A stretch of DNA of 64,000 nt, taken from NCBI RefSeq assembly GCF_026409565.1, contig NZ_CP112881.1:1721501-1785500 (forward strand), given 5' to 3'. Origin of the DNA: Sneathiella aquimaris (GTDB lineage Bacteria > Pseudomonadota > Alphaproteobacteria > Sneathiellales > Sneathiellaceae). Position 1 is the stretch's first letter. Each line of letters opens with the position of its first letter. Shown here one piece after another: positions 17,357 to 26,212 of this stretch. The position numbers were made by a program, and so were the translations under genes. The notes beneath the pieces were generated by a model. It had not been told where the DNA came from. It saw nothing but the letters and a program-made list of their open reading frames with translations, and ran no database searches.

Positions 17357-17911
17357 ATGACTGATACCTTGACGGAAAAATTGGCAGACCGCTTAAAGAA
17401 TTTGCGGCAGGAACGGGGGCTTTCGCTTGATCGTCTTGCCGGTCAGGCTGGGATCAGCCGCGCAACACTATCCCGGCTGGAAAAAGGGGAAGTCAGCCCG
17501 ACAACAGAACATCTTGGGAAGTTATGCAGCGTCTATGGACTGACACTTACAAGATTAATTGCCATGGTAGAAGACGGGTTCGTCCCGTTGGTGACGCGAG
17601 GGGCGCAATTGATATGGCAGGATGCAAAGCAGGGGTTTACCCGCAGATCTGTCTCGCCACCATCCAATAGTCTGGGGGTTGAAATGATTGATGTTCTTTT
17701 GGCGCCTGCCGCTGATATTGCCTATGACGCGCCGCCCCGACCGGGCCTTGAACATCATTTATATTTGCTGGAAGGAGAGATGCAGATCACCCTGGGCGAT
17801 CATCTGTATCACGTCAAAGCCGGTGATTGTTTGCGCTATCAATTATATGGCCCTAGTCGTTTTCAGGTTCTGGGGAAAAGGGCCGCCCGGTATGTGATGG
17901 GCTTGTTATAG
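17357..17911 (+). CDS. XRE-family regulator with C-terminal cupin sensor domain
   Basis: Transcription regulator of the HTH-XRE plus cupin type. Residues 11-65 form the helix-turn-helix (LKNLRQERGLSLDRLAGQAG, ISRATLSRLEKGEVSPT). Residues about 105-184 form a cupin-2 barrel with HHLYLLEGEMQITLGDHLYHV and AGDCLRY. The His residues of the barrel (LEHHLYLLEGE) could bind metal or a small ligand. It is followed after 9 bases by a GNAT gene, presumably in the same operon. The signal is unknown. Confidence 0.92.
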   Translation: MTDTLTEKLADRLKNLRQERGLSLDRLAGQAGISRATLSRLEKGEVSPTTEHLGKLCSVYGLTLTRLIAMVEDGFVPLVTRGAQLIWQDAKQGFTRRSVSPPSNSLGVEMIDVLLAPAADIAYDAPPRPGLEHHLYLLEGEMQITLGDHLYHVKAGDCLRYQLYGPSRFQVLGKRAARYVMGLL

Positions 17912-17920
17912 GAGAGAGAA

Positions 17921-18457
17921 ATGACAGATATCGTCATACAGAAAGTGGACCCGGAGCATATTAAAAATCTCCCTGATGCCCTTGGAAACCTGTTGAAAAG
18001 ATGTGTGGATAACGGCGCGAGTGTTGGTTTTATTCAGCCTTTCGAATATCAGGAAGCCCGGCACTACTGGATGAGTACTGTTGTTCCTGCGGTAGAGAGA
18101 TCACAGATTTTGTTGTGGGTTGCCATGCTGAAGGAGCAAGTTGTTGGTACCGTGATGTTACAGGTGTCAATGTTGCCCAACCAAACACACCGGGCGGAGG
18201 TGGGAAAACTATTAGTGGATCCCGATTGCCGGCGAATGGGAATTGGTCGGCGCCTTATGCATCAAGTGGAAGAAGGGGCGTTGCAGGCTGGAAAACTTTT
18301 ATTGACCTTGGACACCCGCACGGGAGATGTGGCGGAACCTCTTTATCATCAATTGGGATTTCGAACCGCGGGTGTTATTCCAGACTATTGCAAGCGCCCT
18401 GAAATTGGTTCTCAAATACTGGATGCAACAACCTATATGTATAAACGAATAGATTAA
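17921..18457 (+). CDS. GNAT-family N-acetyltransferase
   Basis: Acetyl-CoA-dependent transferase with an unknown acceptor. The 178 residues contain the GNAT core: VVGTVMLQVSMLPNQTHRAE (beta strands), then the acetyl-CoA-binding motif VDPDCRRMGIGRRLMHQVEE (R-x-x-G-x-G/A type) near residues 97-116, and a C-terminal YHQLGFRTAGVIPDY. GGAGAG precedes the start. It lies 9 bases after the XRE-cupin gene, a frequent pairing. An amine-detoxification or antibiotic-like substrate is possible but not shown. Confidence 0.9.
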   Translation: MTDIVIQKVDPEHIKNLPDALGNLLKRCVDNGASVGFIQPFEYQEARHYWMSTVVPAVERSQILLWVAMLKEQVVGTVMLQVSMLPNQTHRAEVGKLLVDPDCRRMGIGRRLMHQVEEGALQAGKLLLTLDTRTGDVAEPLYHQLGFRTAGVIPDYCKRPEIGSQILDATTYMYKRID

Positions 18458-18535
18458 CGGCTATGGCCTTTGCTGGTCGCGATTAGCCGGGCTTCGTGCG
18501 TTGATGCGTGCCTTTGGAAGCAAGTGGGCCCAGCG

Positions 18536-21235
18536 TTAGGCAAATGTTTTGTCGCGCGATTTTTCGTTTGCATCACCGTCTTTTTGAGGGCGATCGGTTT
18601 GCGGAAGAAAGATCGTCACAGTCGTTCCATTTCCAACTTCGGATTCCACTGTAATGTGGCCGTCGGATTGTTTTACAAAACCATATACCATGGATAAACC
18701 CAGACCTGTACCTTTGCCGACATCCTTGGTCGTATAAAAAGGCTCAAACACATGCTGGATATTTTTCTTTGTAATACCAGAGCCTGTATCAGTAATCGTT
18801 AAGTAAACATAATCGCCGGGCTTGATATGCTCTCCGTTTGCCGCGGTCGCTTCTTCGAGAAATTTATTGCCGGTTTCAATGGTGAGCTTCCCACCGGCAG
18901 GCATTGCATCTCGGGCATTTAGGACCAGGTTCAGGACTGCGTTTTCCAGCTCACCCGGATCAGCAATGCAATAACCCAGATCAGGCGAGGTAGAGGTATG
19001 GATGGAAATGGCTTCGCCAATGGTTCTGGCAAACATTTCAACCATGCTATCAACCTGTTGGCTCAGGCAGGTGATGGACGGCCTGAGTTCCTGTTTGCGA
19101 GAAAAGGCCAACATGCTTTTTGTCAATTTCGCACCGCGTTCTGAGGCGCGCAGGATCGCCGTTAGCTGCGCTACCAATTGTTCAGTAAGACTTTCGCTGC
19201 TTTCCAGCAGTAATTCAGCGTTCCCCTGAATAACCGCGAGCAAATTGTTAAAGTCATGGGCCACACCACCGGTGAGCTGACCAACGGCTTCCATTTTCTG
19301 GGATTGCCTTAGTCTGCTTTCCAACGCAAGTGTTTCCGTTATATCCTGAGACACTCCAAAGACGGAGACCACATTTCCTTTTTCATCATATTCCGGTCTC
19401 ATTGATCCTGCCATCACTCGAATGCTGCCATCTTCAAGGTGAATCCTTGTTTGGAATTCATGAACCTGTTCCGTTTTGGCCGTTTTTAAAATAGCGGATC
19501 TCATCGCATCCCGATCTTCTTCAAGGACGAGACTGATGGCCCGCTCGATGGTCAAAATATCTTTATCAGGATCCAGACCGTGAATTCTGAACAGTTCATC
19601 TGACCAGAAAACAGAAAAGTCGGACATTTTGACCCGCCAATGTCCGAAATGACCGGTTTCCTGAGCCAGGGCCATTTCTTTTTCTTTTTGAATAAGGCTG
19701 GTTTCGTATTGCCGGCGTTTGGACACGTCCTTGATAATGTTCATCGTTCCCAGCTTGCCATTCCAGATCACAGCCTTTGAATGCATCTCTGTTTGGAAGA
19801 CTTCACCATTTGTCCGTTTATGGCGTGTTTCAATAAACGGCTGTTTTTCCCCTTTAAGGGCGCTGTTTCGTAAATTGATTACTTTTTCCCGCTCTTCATC
19901 ATCCAATATGATCAGACTGTCTGAACCGATCATTTCTGACTTGGAAGACGCGCCAAAAATCTGAACAGCACTATCATTGACGTATTGGGTGATACCATTG
20001 ACCTGAACGATCAAGGCATCAGGGACGAGTTCAAGCAGGTCGCGGTTTTGTTTTTCGCTTTGCTTCAGCGCCTGTCGGGTTTTATCGGTTTCCGTGATGT
20101 CCAGCAGTGATGAGATAATGGCATTCCTACCCTGATAATTCACATACGCGCTGGAACAGTTTACGGTTAGGATGTCACCGTTCAATGTTTTGAGGTTAAT
20201 TTTCCGGGTAACCTTGGTCATCCCATTATTCAATAACTCAAACAAGCTCTCCCGATCTTCTTTTTGGACATAAAAGTCGAAGACATCCATCCCGATTAAC
20301 GAGGTTTGTTGGGCCTTAAACATCTCGTGTGCATGGGAATTTGCGTAAATGCACTGATTGTCAGCAGAAATGAGAAGGGGAATAGGGGCGTTTTCTATGA
20401 GCGAGCGAAACAACAATTCATTCTGAACTGCTTTTTCGCGTTCTTCCACCAGCTCAGTGATATCAGAACGAACGGCAACCGTTTTGTTTGTGTCTGTGAG
20501 ATAGTGAGTCAGGCGGATGGTCCGGCCATCAATAAACTTCTGCTCTTCCTGATGGCGATGCATTTTAAGCTGTTGCTGCCGCTTTTTAATCCATTTTTCG
20601 CCTTCGGTCCTGGCGGCATCCAGATGTCCCGCCTTTTTTTGAAGATTGAGTAATGCCGTATAGGTGGCACCCAATTCGATATGTTTCCCGACAGACGGAA
20701 ACAGGTCTTTCTGTTTCGAATTATAGGCGACTATTTGTTCATTAGAATCGTAAACGATGAACCCGTCGTCAATGGCATCAAGGGCTTCCTGAAGAATAAT
20801 GGGGTCTGGGGTAACACTGTTTTCCGCCAGGTGTTTTTGAATGAGAGCGGGGGCCGCCATCTCAAAAATTGTTTTTATGCCTTCGGTTAGAGTGCTTAGA
20901 TCATTGCCGTCAGGTAATCTGATGGAAAAAGATGTTACATAAATAGGGCTCAGTTTAGCAGTATAACTGATTTTGTTTGCCGCTTCCTCGTTTGCATGCC
21001 AACCGAGGGGGGGGCAGGTTTTATCAATCCGTCCTGCAACTGTGTTTTCACCGTCTGTCACAGGATATTGGGCTTGGATCTGTTCTGTTTCAGTCGAATA
21101 TAAATGAAAGGACAGGTGCGGGAGAGCGAGCCCGATACGCAGGCAATCCAAGCCGTCTTCAACAGATGAAGAGCTGTTCAACTGCCAATCTGAAAACGCT
21201 TTTGCTACTTGTGAAACTGAAGGGCACCAAACCAT
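18536..21235 (-). CDS. Multi-PAS sensor histidine kinase, soluble
   Basis: An 899-residue cytoplasmic sensor kinase without visible membrane helices. Order: an N-terminal domain of about 150 residues resembling regions found before PAS or cyclase domains in alphaproteobacterial signalling proteins (recall only); four PAS domains at roughly 150-270, 275-390, 395-520 and 525-635; a phosphoacceptor helix with GGVAHDFNNLLAVIQGN (His660); and an ATPase domain with NLVLNARDAMP, DTGSGI and GTGLGLSMV. There is no receiver domain, so the partner regulator is elsewhere; none is adjacent. The H-box belongs to the NtrB-like HDFNN class. Confidence 0.93.
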   Translation of the reverse strand: MVWCPSVSQVAKAFSDWQLNSSSSVEDGLDCLRIGLALPHLSFHLYSTETEQIQAQYPVTDGENTVAGRIDKTCPPLGWHANEEAANKISYTAKLSPIYVTSFSIRLPDGNDLSTLTEGIKTIFEMAAPALIQKHLAENSVTPDPIILQEALDAIDDGFIVYDSNEQIVAYNSKQKDLFPSVGKHIELGATYTALLNLQKKAGHLDAARTEGEKWIKKRQQQLKMHRHQEEQKFIDGRTIRLTHYLTDTNKTVAVRSDITELVEEREKAVQNELLFRSLIENAPIPLLISADNQCIYANSHAHEMFKAQQTSLIGMDVFDFYVQKEDRESLFELLNNGMTKVTRKINLKTLNGDILTVNCSSAYVNYQGRNAIISSLLDITETDKTRQALKQSEKQNRDLLELVPDALIVQVNGITQYVNDSAVQIFGASSKSEMIGSDSLIILDDEEREKVINLRNSALKGEKQPFIETRHKRTNGEVFQTEMHSKAVIWNGKLGTMNIIKDVSKRRQYETSLIQKEKEMALAQETGHFGHWRVKMSDFSVFWSDELFRIHGLDPDKDILTIERAISLVLEEDRDAMRSAILKTAKTEQVHEFQTRIHLEDGSIRVMAGSMRPEYDEKGNVVSVFGVSQDITETLALESRLRQSQKMEAVGQLTGGVAHDFNNLLAVIQGNAELLLESSESLTEQLVAQLTAILRASERGAKLTKSMLAFSRKQELRPSITCLSQQVDSMVEMFARTIGEAISIHTSTSPDLGYCIADPGELENAVLNLVLNARDAMPAGGKLTIETGNKFLEEATAANGEHIKPGDYVYLTITDTGSGITKKNIQHVFEPFYTTKDVGKGTGLGLSMVYGFVKQSDGHITVESEVGNGTTVTIFLPQTDRPQKDGDANEKSRDKTFA

Positions 21236-21359
21236 TCAAACATCTACTCCGTATTATCGCCCCAAGGGGACGTTAACAAGTTTGATTAGGTGAATAAACA
21301 ATATTTTTCTCTATTCGGTTAACAAAATAGAGAAAACTGAATTTAATTTCATAAAACAT

Positions 21360-21392
21360 GCTGATCGAAAAGACTGCATCTTTCCGATCAGC
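21360..21392 (-). terminator. Terminator downstream of the cytochrome b561 gene
   Basis: GCTGATCG and CGATCAGC form the outer stem, extended inward by AAAGA/TCTTT with one bulge. In the minus-strand reading it is followed by ATGTTTTATG. It lies just after the b561 stop at 21403. Confidence 0.75.
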
Positions 21393-21402
21393 ACCAGGAG
21401 GA

Positions 21403-21939
21403 TCACAGCATCCGTTTTAAGGTGTTATGTCCGTCTAATAATTGGTGTTTCAGCGCCGCTCCGGCGTGAAAAAGTGCGATGATCCCGATGCCATATGTTA
21501 CGAAATAATGCACTGAAATAGCCAAATCCCGAGAAGAATTTGCAACCTTAAATATCGCCGGGATATCAAATAACCCAAAGAAGGTAAATGACGCGCCTGC
21601 TGACGTGGAGATGATATATCCGCTCGCTGGGGCCAAAAACATGGCCACAAGTAATAGGCCATGCACCACTTTTGCCGCCATGATTTCATACCATAAAAGT
21701 TCTCTTTGCAGCGGTGGCTTGGGAGCAAATATTTTCCAGATTAGGAAAAAGCTGGCCAAAGCGAGTGCGAGGCTGCCGATTGACCGATGCAGTTCAAGTC
21801 CTTGATGGTACCATTTATCATAGTAACTAAGTCCGACCATCCACCACCCGAGCCCAATAAGGCCGAGTATTGAGGCGGCTATAAGCCAGTGAAGAATTTT
21901 ACTCACTGGCGTATAGCCTTTTGATGATGCTTCCATCAT
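21403..21939 (-). CDS. Cytochrome b561 family protein
   Basis: Diheme b-type membrane electron carrier of the bacterial CybB type (178 residues, four helices). Candidate heme ligands are His17 (KILHWLIAA), the His in LELHRSIGSL, the His in KVVHGLLLVA and the His in ISVHYFVTYG. It follows the YceI gene by 16 bases on the same strand. A YceI-b561 pair is common and is thought to link a periplasmic isoprenoid-binding protein to membrane redox chemistry; the exact substrate is not known from sequence. Confidence 0.92.
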   Translation of the reverse strand: MMEASSKGYTPVSKILHWLIAASILGLIGLGWWMVGLSYYDKWYHQGLELHRSIGSLALALASFFLIWKIFAPKPPLQRELLWYEIMAAKVVHGLLLVAMFLAPASGYIISTSAGASFTFFGLFDIPAIFKVANSSRDLAISVHYFVTYGIGIIALFHAGAALKHQLLDGHNTLKRML

Positions 21940-21955
21940 TAAGCTGATCTGACAG

Positions 21956-22543
21956 CTACTGACGAATTGCTTCGATATAGAGGTCCAGCTTTACAACTTC
22001 AGCCGCAGGGCCAAGATTATAACCCATATCAAAATCCTTTCGGACAAGATCGTAGCTGCCTTCAAAGCCAGCCCGGTATCCGCCCCATGGGTCATCGCCT
22101 TCACCGATTTTCTTGATATCGAAAGAAATGGACTTTGTTACGCCATGCAGTGTCAGGTCACCGGTCAGGGTGCCGCCGTTTGCGTCCCCATCAAATCCTG
22201 TGCTGACAAATTTGGCTGTCGGAAATCTCTCGGTATCCAGAAAATCTGCGCTGCGCAAATGCTTGTCGCGTTCTGCATAATTGGTATCAACACTTGCCGT
22301 ATCAATTTCAATCACGATTTTTTGGTCGTTCGCCGATTTAGCAGGATCATAGTTCAACACGCCGCTGATTGTGTTGAAACGTCCAGCCAGCCAGCTGAAA
22401 CCCAGATGCTGTGTTTTAAACTCGACAAATGAGTGGGTGGGGTCAATGGCATATTCAGCAGAATAAGCCGGACTGGCAACCGCAGCCAAAGCAAGCAAAC
22501 CAACACACGCACTGGAAATTCTACTAACAGTTTTTGAAATCAT
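21956..22543 (-). CDS. YceI-family periplasmic lipid-binding protein
   Basis: Secreted lipocalin-like protein; characterised members bind polyisoprenoids such as ubiquinone-type chains. The signal peptide is residues 1-28, ending ASPAYSA before EYAIDPTHSFVEFKTQHLGF. The family patterns SADFLDTERFPTAKFVS and GDLTLHGVTKSI are present. Length 195 is typical. AAGGAAAA precedes the start. It heads the yceI-b561 operon; a perfect CRP/FNR-type palindrome lies 108 bases upstream. Confidence 0.95.
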   Translation of the reverse strand: MISKTVSRISSACVGLLALAAVASPAYSAEYAIDPTHSFVEFKTQHLGFSWLAGRFNTISGVLNYDPAKSANDQKIVIEIDTASVDTNYAERDKHLRSADFLDTERFPTAKFVSTGFDGDANGGTLTGDLTLHGVTKSISFDIKKIGEGDDPWGGYRAGFEGSYDLVRKDFDMGYNLGPAAEVVKLDLYIEAIRQ

Positions 22544-22650
22544 ACGTTTTCCTTTTTTCTTGAGGTTTTAAGTCTTTAGACCCCTTCAGTTAAGGGGCAG
22601 GCGGGGGTTATGCCAGTAAAGAAACCATGTCTCGGAAAGCAAGTTGTATT

Positions 22651-22670
22651 GCTGTGACCCGGGTCACAGC
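22651..22670. promoter_or_regulatory. Perfect 20-bp palindrome, CRP/FNR-superfamily type site
   Basis: GCTGTGACCCGGGTCACAGC is a perfect inverted repeat containing TGTGA-N6-TCACA, the classical CRP core. It lies 108 bases before yceI and 160 bases before the divergent acyl-CoA synthetase gene, so it could serve either. A second dyad, CACGT-N8-ACGTG, lies at 22713-22730. Confidence 0.75.
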
Positions 22671-22829
22671 GCAGCAGGCTGATCAAGTCTGACGTAGGGT
22701 CATGCAGCTTTACACGTATTCCCAAACGTGAAAATCAGGAAATAACTGGGGCGCTATTCATTATTTTCTTTCAGCCTCTGGGCGAATTGGCTAGGCTTTT
22801 TCCAATAAAAAAATGAGAGGAAACGCTAC

Positions 22830-24710
22830 ATGCCCACTCCAATAACCGCCCCGTTCGAAGGGCTGAAAGATGTTGTTGCCTTTGAACGGCAGGCCGAAGA
22901 TGTTTGGTTGTCCAAGAACAGTATTTACGAGGCTTTTTGTCAAACGGCGGAGCGTTTCGGATCCAAAACAGCGCTAACAGCTTTGCCGCCCGGTGATCCA
23001 TTAGCGCAAGGGGTATCGATTTCTTTTGATCAATTGCTGAAGGGCGCGAACCAGGCGGCAAATATGTTTATAGAGGCGGGACTGGAAACCGGAGAGACCG
23101 TTTGTCATCTATTGCCACTTTCTTTTCAGGCCTTCTATACGCTGATTGGTGCCGAAGCTGCAGGTATTGTGAACGCCATAAACCCTCTGCTGGAGCCTGA
23201 ACATATTCTGGGGATCGCCGAGGCGGCAAATGCAACAATTCTGGTGGTTCCGGGATCGACCCTAAATGAGGAGGTCTGGCAAAAAGCGTCTTATGTGATC
23301 GGTAATCTGCCAAGTTTGAAAGCGGTTTTCGTTTTGGGCAGCGGCCCCGAATGTGACGGTTTGAAAATTTTTGATTTTGATGAGGCGCTGTCCCGTCAGC
23401 CCGCGGATCATGTCCATCGTCAAGAAGCCAGGCAGCTGGATGATATTGTTGGTTATTATCATACAGGAGGGACAACAGGGGTTCCAAAGCTAGCCCCTCA
23501 TACCAACCGTATGCAACTCATTCAAATGGCGTCGACCGGGTTTTTGATGGGGGTCTCCGAGCGGGATGTTATGGTCGCGGGTCTGCCACTTTTTCATATC
23601 AGCGGATCGATTGTCAGTGGACTGGTTCCCTTAATGGCGGGGGTTTCGCTGGTTATACCAAGCCCAATGGGCTTTCGTGATCCGCTGGTCATCGGGAATT
23701 ATTGGCGGATCGTCGACAAGTATCGCGTATCCATTCTGGGAGCTGTGCCAACCATGCTATCGGCGCTTTTGAATATTCCTGTTGGTGACGCTGATATCAG
23801 TTCTTTGCGAGCGGGGATGACAGGCGGTGCTGCCGCCCCTGTCGAGGTTTTGAAGGCGATTACAGAACAGACAGGCGTTCCCATGCTTGAAGGGTATGGC
23901 ATGACGGAGGTGACATCCTTTACCACCTTGCAACCGCGGGATGGCGAGGTGCGTTTTGGCTCCGTGGGTATTCGGGGGCCTTATGTTAATGTCAAGGCGG
24001 TTATCCTGGATGACAACGGAGAGATAAGTCGAGAAGCCGACGTGAATGAAATTGGTGTCATCGTTATGCGCGGAACATGCGTCATGCCGGGATATGTGCA
24101 ACAGGTGCACAATCGATCTGCTTTTCTGGGAGATGGTTGGATAAATTCCGGTGATCTAGGCCGCATAGATGAGGATGGTTATATTTGGTTAACAGGACGC
24201 GCCAAGGATCTGATTATTCGCAGCGGCCATAATATTGACCCTTCATTGATTGAAGAAGCGTTACACGAACATCCGGCTGTGGAGCTGGCGGCGGCGGTGG
24301 GCAAACCGGATTCTTATGCCGGTGAAATGCCCATTGCCTATGTTCAATTTAAACCGGGTGCCACAGTTACAGAGGATGAATTAAAAGATTTCGCCCGAGA
24401 ACGGATCGCGGAACGGGCCGCCAATCCAGCGGAAATTCATGTTTTGGGCGAAATGCCACTGACAGGCGTGGGGAAAATATTTAAACCGGCTTTGCGCGCA
24501 GACGCGACCAGAAGGGTCTTTATGCAAGAACTTTCGAGCGTGGCTGGACTTTGCGAGGGCTATAACGTGCATGTTGACAATCATCCATCGCTTGGCATGG
24601 TGGCTCAGGTGGAACTTAACGACCCGGAGAACAGCGTTCTTGAAAGCCGGATTAAAAATCAGCTGGGTCGGTTTACCATCCAGCATCAAGTTGTCTGGAA
24701 GGTGGGGTAA
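22830..24710 (+). CDS. Acyl-CoA synthetase (AMP-binding enzyme)
   Basis: ATP-dependent CoA ligase of the ANL superfamily, 626 residues. Motifs: P-loop YYHTGGTTGVPK (about residues 210-221), A5-type EGYGMTEVT, A7 INSGDLGRIDEDGY, A8 LTGRAKDLIIRSGHNIDP and the near-C-terminal lysine in LTGVGKIFKPALR. This supports full catalytic competence. The acid substrate cannot be read with confidence; a fatty or aryl acid is likely. The C-terminal 60 residues after the catalytic lysine are somewhat longer than usual. Start is supported by GAGGAAA. Confidence 0.93.
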   Translation: MPTPITAPFEGLKDVVAFERQAEDVWLSKNSIYEAFCQTAERFGSKTALTALPPGDPLAQGVSISFDQLLKGANQAANMFIEAGLETGETVCHLLPLSFQAFYTLIGAEAAGIVNAINPLLEPEHILGIAEAANATILVVPGSTLNEEVWQKASYVIGNLPSLKAVFVLGSGPECDGLKIFDFDEALSRQPADHVHRQEARQLDDIVGYYHTGGTTGVPKLAPHTNRMQLIQMASTGFLMGVSERDVMVAGLPLFHISGSIVSGLVPLMAGVSLVIPSPMGFRDPLVIGNYWRIVDKYRVSILGAVPTMLSALLNIPVGDADISSLRAGMTGGAAAPVEVLKAITEQTGVPMLEGYGMTEVTSFTTLQPRDGEVRFGSVGIRGPYVNVKAVILDDNGEISREADVNEIGVIVMRGTCVMPGYVQQVHNRSAFLGDGWINSGDLGRIDEDGYIWLTGRAKDLIIRSGHNIDPSLIEEALHEHPAVELAAAVGKPDSYAGEMPIAYVQFKPGATVTEDELKDFARERIAERAANPAEIHVLGEMPLTGVGKIFKPALRADATRRVFMQELSSVAGLCEGYNVHVDNHPSLGMVAQVELNDPENSVLESRIKNQLGRFTIQHQVVWKVG

Positions 24711-24745
24711 GCGCAACGAATTTCGGTTTATTTTACTGAGGGGCC

Positions 24746-25120
24746 ATGATGTCTGAGGAAAAAAATGAGGATGAACAGGACAATGGTGGCGTTCAAAAAG
24801 GACGCCTTGCCATTGCTGTTCTTGGTCTTTTCTTTGCCGGGGTGGGCAGTGTTTTATACGGCTTGCTGGCAAATTTGGTTTTTGGTGCCGAGATATGGAA
24901 AGCTCATGTCTTGAAAAATTTTGAAATGATCTCGGGATTGCCTATGGCAGCGGCATTGGCCTTCGGCATTGTTGTGATCTTTCAAAATAATACCAAAGGC
25001 CCGGTTTCCGTGAAAGTTGTTGGTCTTGAATTAAAAGGGCCCGCAGGCCCCATCCTGCTATGGGCAATTTGTTTTCTGGTTATTGTCACCGGGATTGCGA
25101 TCACGTCCAACAATATCTGA
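24746..25120 (+). CDS. Small membrane protein of unknown function
   Basis: I do not recognise it. The 124-residue product begins with an acidic tail (MSEEKNEDEQDN) and has about three hydrophobic helices: near 21-45 (LAIAVLGLFFAGVGSVLYGLL), 65-80 (LPMAAALAFGIVVIF) and 101-120 (PILLWAICFLVIVTGIAI). The second half has FQNNTKGPVSVKVVGLELKG, which looks like a short conserved linker. It follows the acyl-CoA synthetase by 35 bases and ends directly against the stop of the convergent gene. Confidence 0.7.
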   Translation: MMSEEKNEDEQDNGGVQKGRLAIAVLGLFFAGVGSVLYGLLANLVFGAEIWKAHVLKNFEMISGLPMAAALAFGIVVIFQNNTKGPVSVKVVGLELKGPAGPILLWAICFLVIVTGIAITSNNI

Positions 25121-26113
25121 TTAGGTGGGCAAGGGGATCGTTCGGCCATCCCGGGCGGAAACCGAGGGTAAATCACTGGTGGATTTCCTGCTGTTAGCCG
25201 TCCAGTTTACGAGCGGTAAATCTGCAATGATTTTATGGGGGTTATGATCGCCATCGTTCACGTAATACCCTTCCAGGATCGCGTTAAAATTCACTGTGTC
25301 TGACACGCCGGGCAGATTGAAAATTCTGCGGGCATAGGGAAATAGAAACGGATAGTCCGCCAGCCGCCGACGGGTGCAGCGAAAGTGGGTTGCGTAGACT
25401 GCATCAAATCGTACGAGAGTGGCAAACAACTGTAGATCGCTCTCTGTAAGTAGGTTGCCACACAGAAACGGATTGGTGCCAAGCAGGTCTTCTAAATAAT
25501 CCAACGTGCTGAATACGTGATCAACGGCTTCGCGGTAGGCGGCCTGGCTACGTGCAAGACCCGCCCGGTAAACCGCGTTAGAAAGTCCATTATAGATCCG
25601 GGCGTTCAGGCTATTGATGCGGGCAGACAGTGCGGGAGGATAAAGAGTAAAGTTTTTTTCAGACGCGACCTTATCGAGCCCGCGCATAAGCACCTTTGAC
25701 TCGTTACAAATAATTTTTTGATCAACAAGATCATAAAGAAGAGGTACTGTAGCCCTGCCGGAATAGGTGGGATCCGTTTTGGAATAAAGTTCGTGGATGT
25801 GATTTATATTGCCCTCTATTTTTTCTTTTCCATCCTGATCCGGTAATGCATATCCTTCAAGCCTTGGACCCGCGGCGACCAGTAGGGGTAACCGCCTTTG
25901 CAGGCCTTTCAAGGCGCGTACCAGGCTGACCCGGTGAGACCAGGGGCAGCTTTGCGATATAATCAAAATATAACGGCCTTCGTGACGGGCCAGACTATTG
26001 ATGGTCGCGTTTGAAAGCGGAAGACTGAATTGGCTATCTGTTCGAATAAAGTGACCATTTTTAAAATTTTTTTCGGCCTGGCCTTGCCATTTCCCATTAT
26101 CAATATAACCCAT
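25121..26113 (-). CDS. Glutathione S-transferase, Xi class (glutathionyl-hydroquinone reductase)
   Basis: Reduces glutathionyl-quinone conjugates with glutathione. The Xi-class active-site motif CPWSHR has its cysteine at residue 56, and the thioredoxin-like and all-helical GST domains are both present. I start at the second ATG (MGYIDNGKW) because GGAG lies 7 bases upstream of it and within the codons after the first ATG; this gives 330 residues. A divergent LysR gene lies about 100 bases upstream. Its stop codon abuts that of the convergent membrane-protein gene. Confidence 0.9.
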   Translation of the reverse strand: MGYIDNGKWQGQAEKNFKNGHFIRTDSQFSLPLSNATINSLARHEGRYILIISQSCPWSHRVSLVRALKGLQRRLPLLVAAGPRLEGYALPDQDGKEKIEGNINHIHELYSKTDPTYSGRATVPLLYDLVDQKIICNESKVLMRGLDKVASEKNFTLYPPALSARINSLNARIYNGLSNAVYRAGLARSQAAYREAVDHVFSTLDYLEDLLGTNPFLCGNLLTESDLQLFATLVRFDAVYATHFRCTRRRLADYPFLFPYARRIFNLPGVSDTVNFNAILEGYYVNDGDHNPHKIIADLPLVNWTANSRKSTSDLPSVSARDGRTIPLPT

Positions 26114-26155
26114 TGTAATCTCCATTTTTGACTGTATGAAGGAAACAGGATATCA

Positions 26156-26179
26156 AAACTATAGGACTATTAGTGGTTT
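26156..26179. promoter_or_regulatory. Candidate LysR operator, AAACTA-N12-TGGTTT
   Basis: An imperfect inverted repeat sits in the middle of the 99-base divergent region between the GST and LysR genes, where an autoregulatory LysR site is expected. The arms match at five of six positions. It is a weak call made mainly from position. Confidence 0.4.
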
Positions 26180-26212
26180 CAAAGATGTGTTTTTTGGTTT
26201 AATTATTAGACC

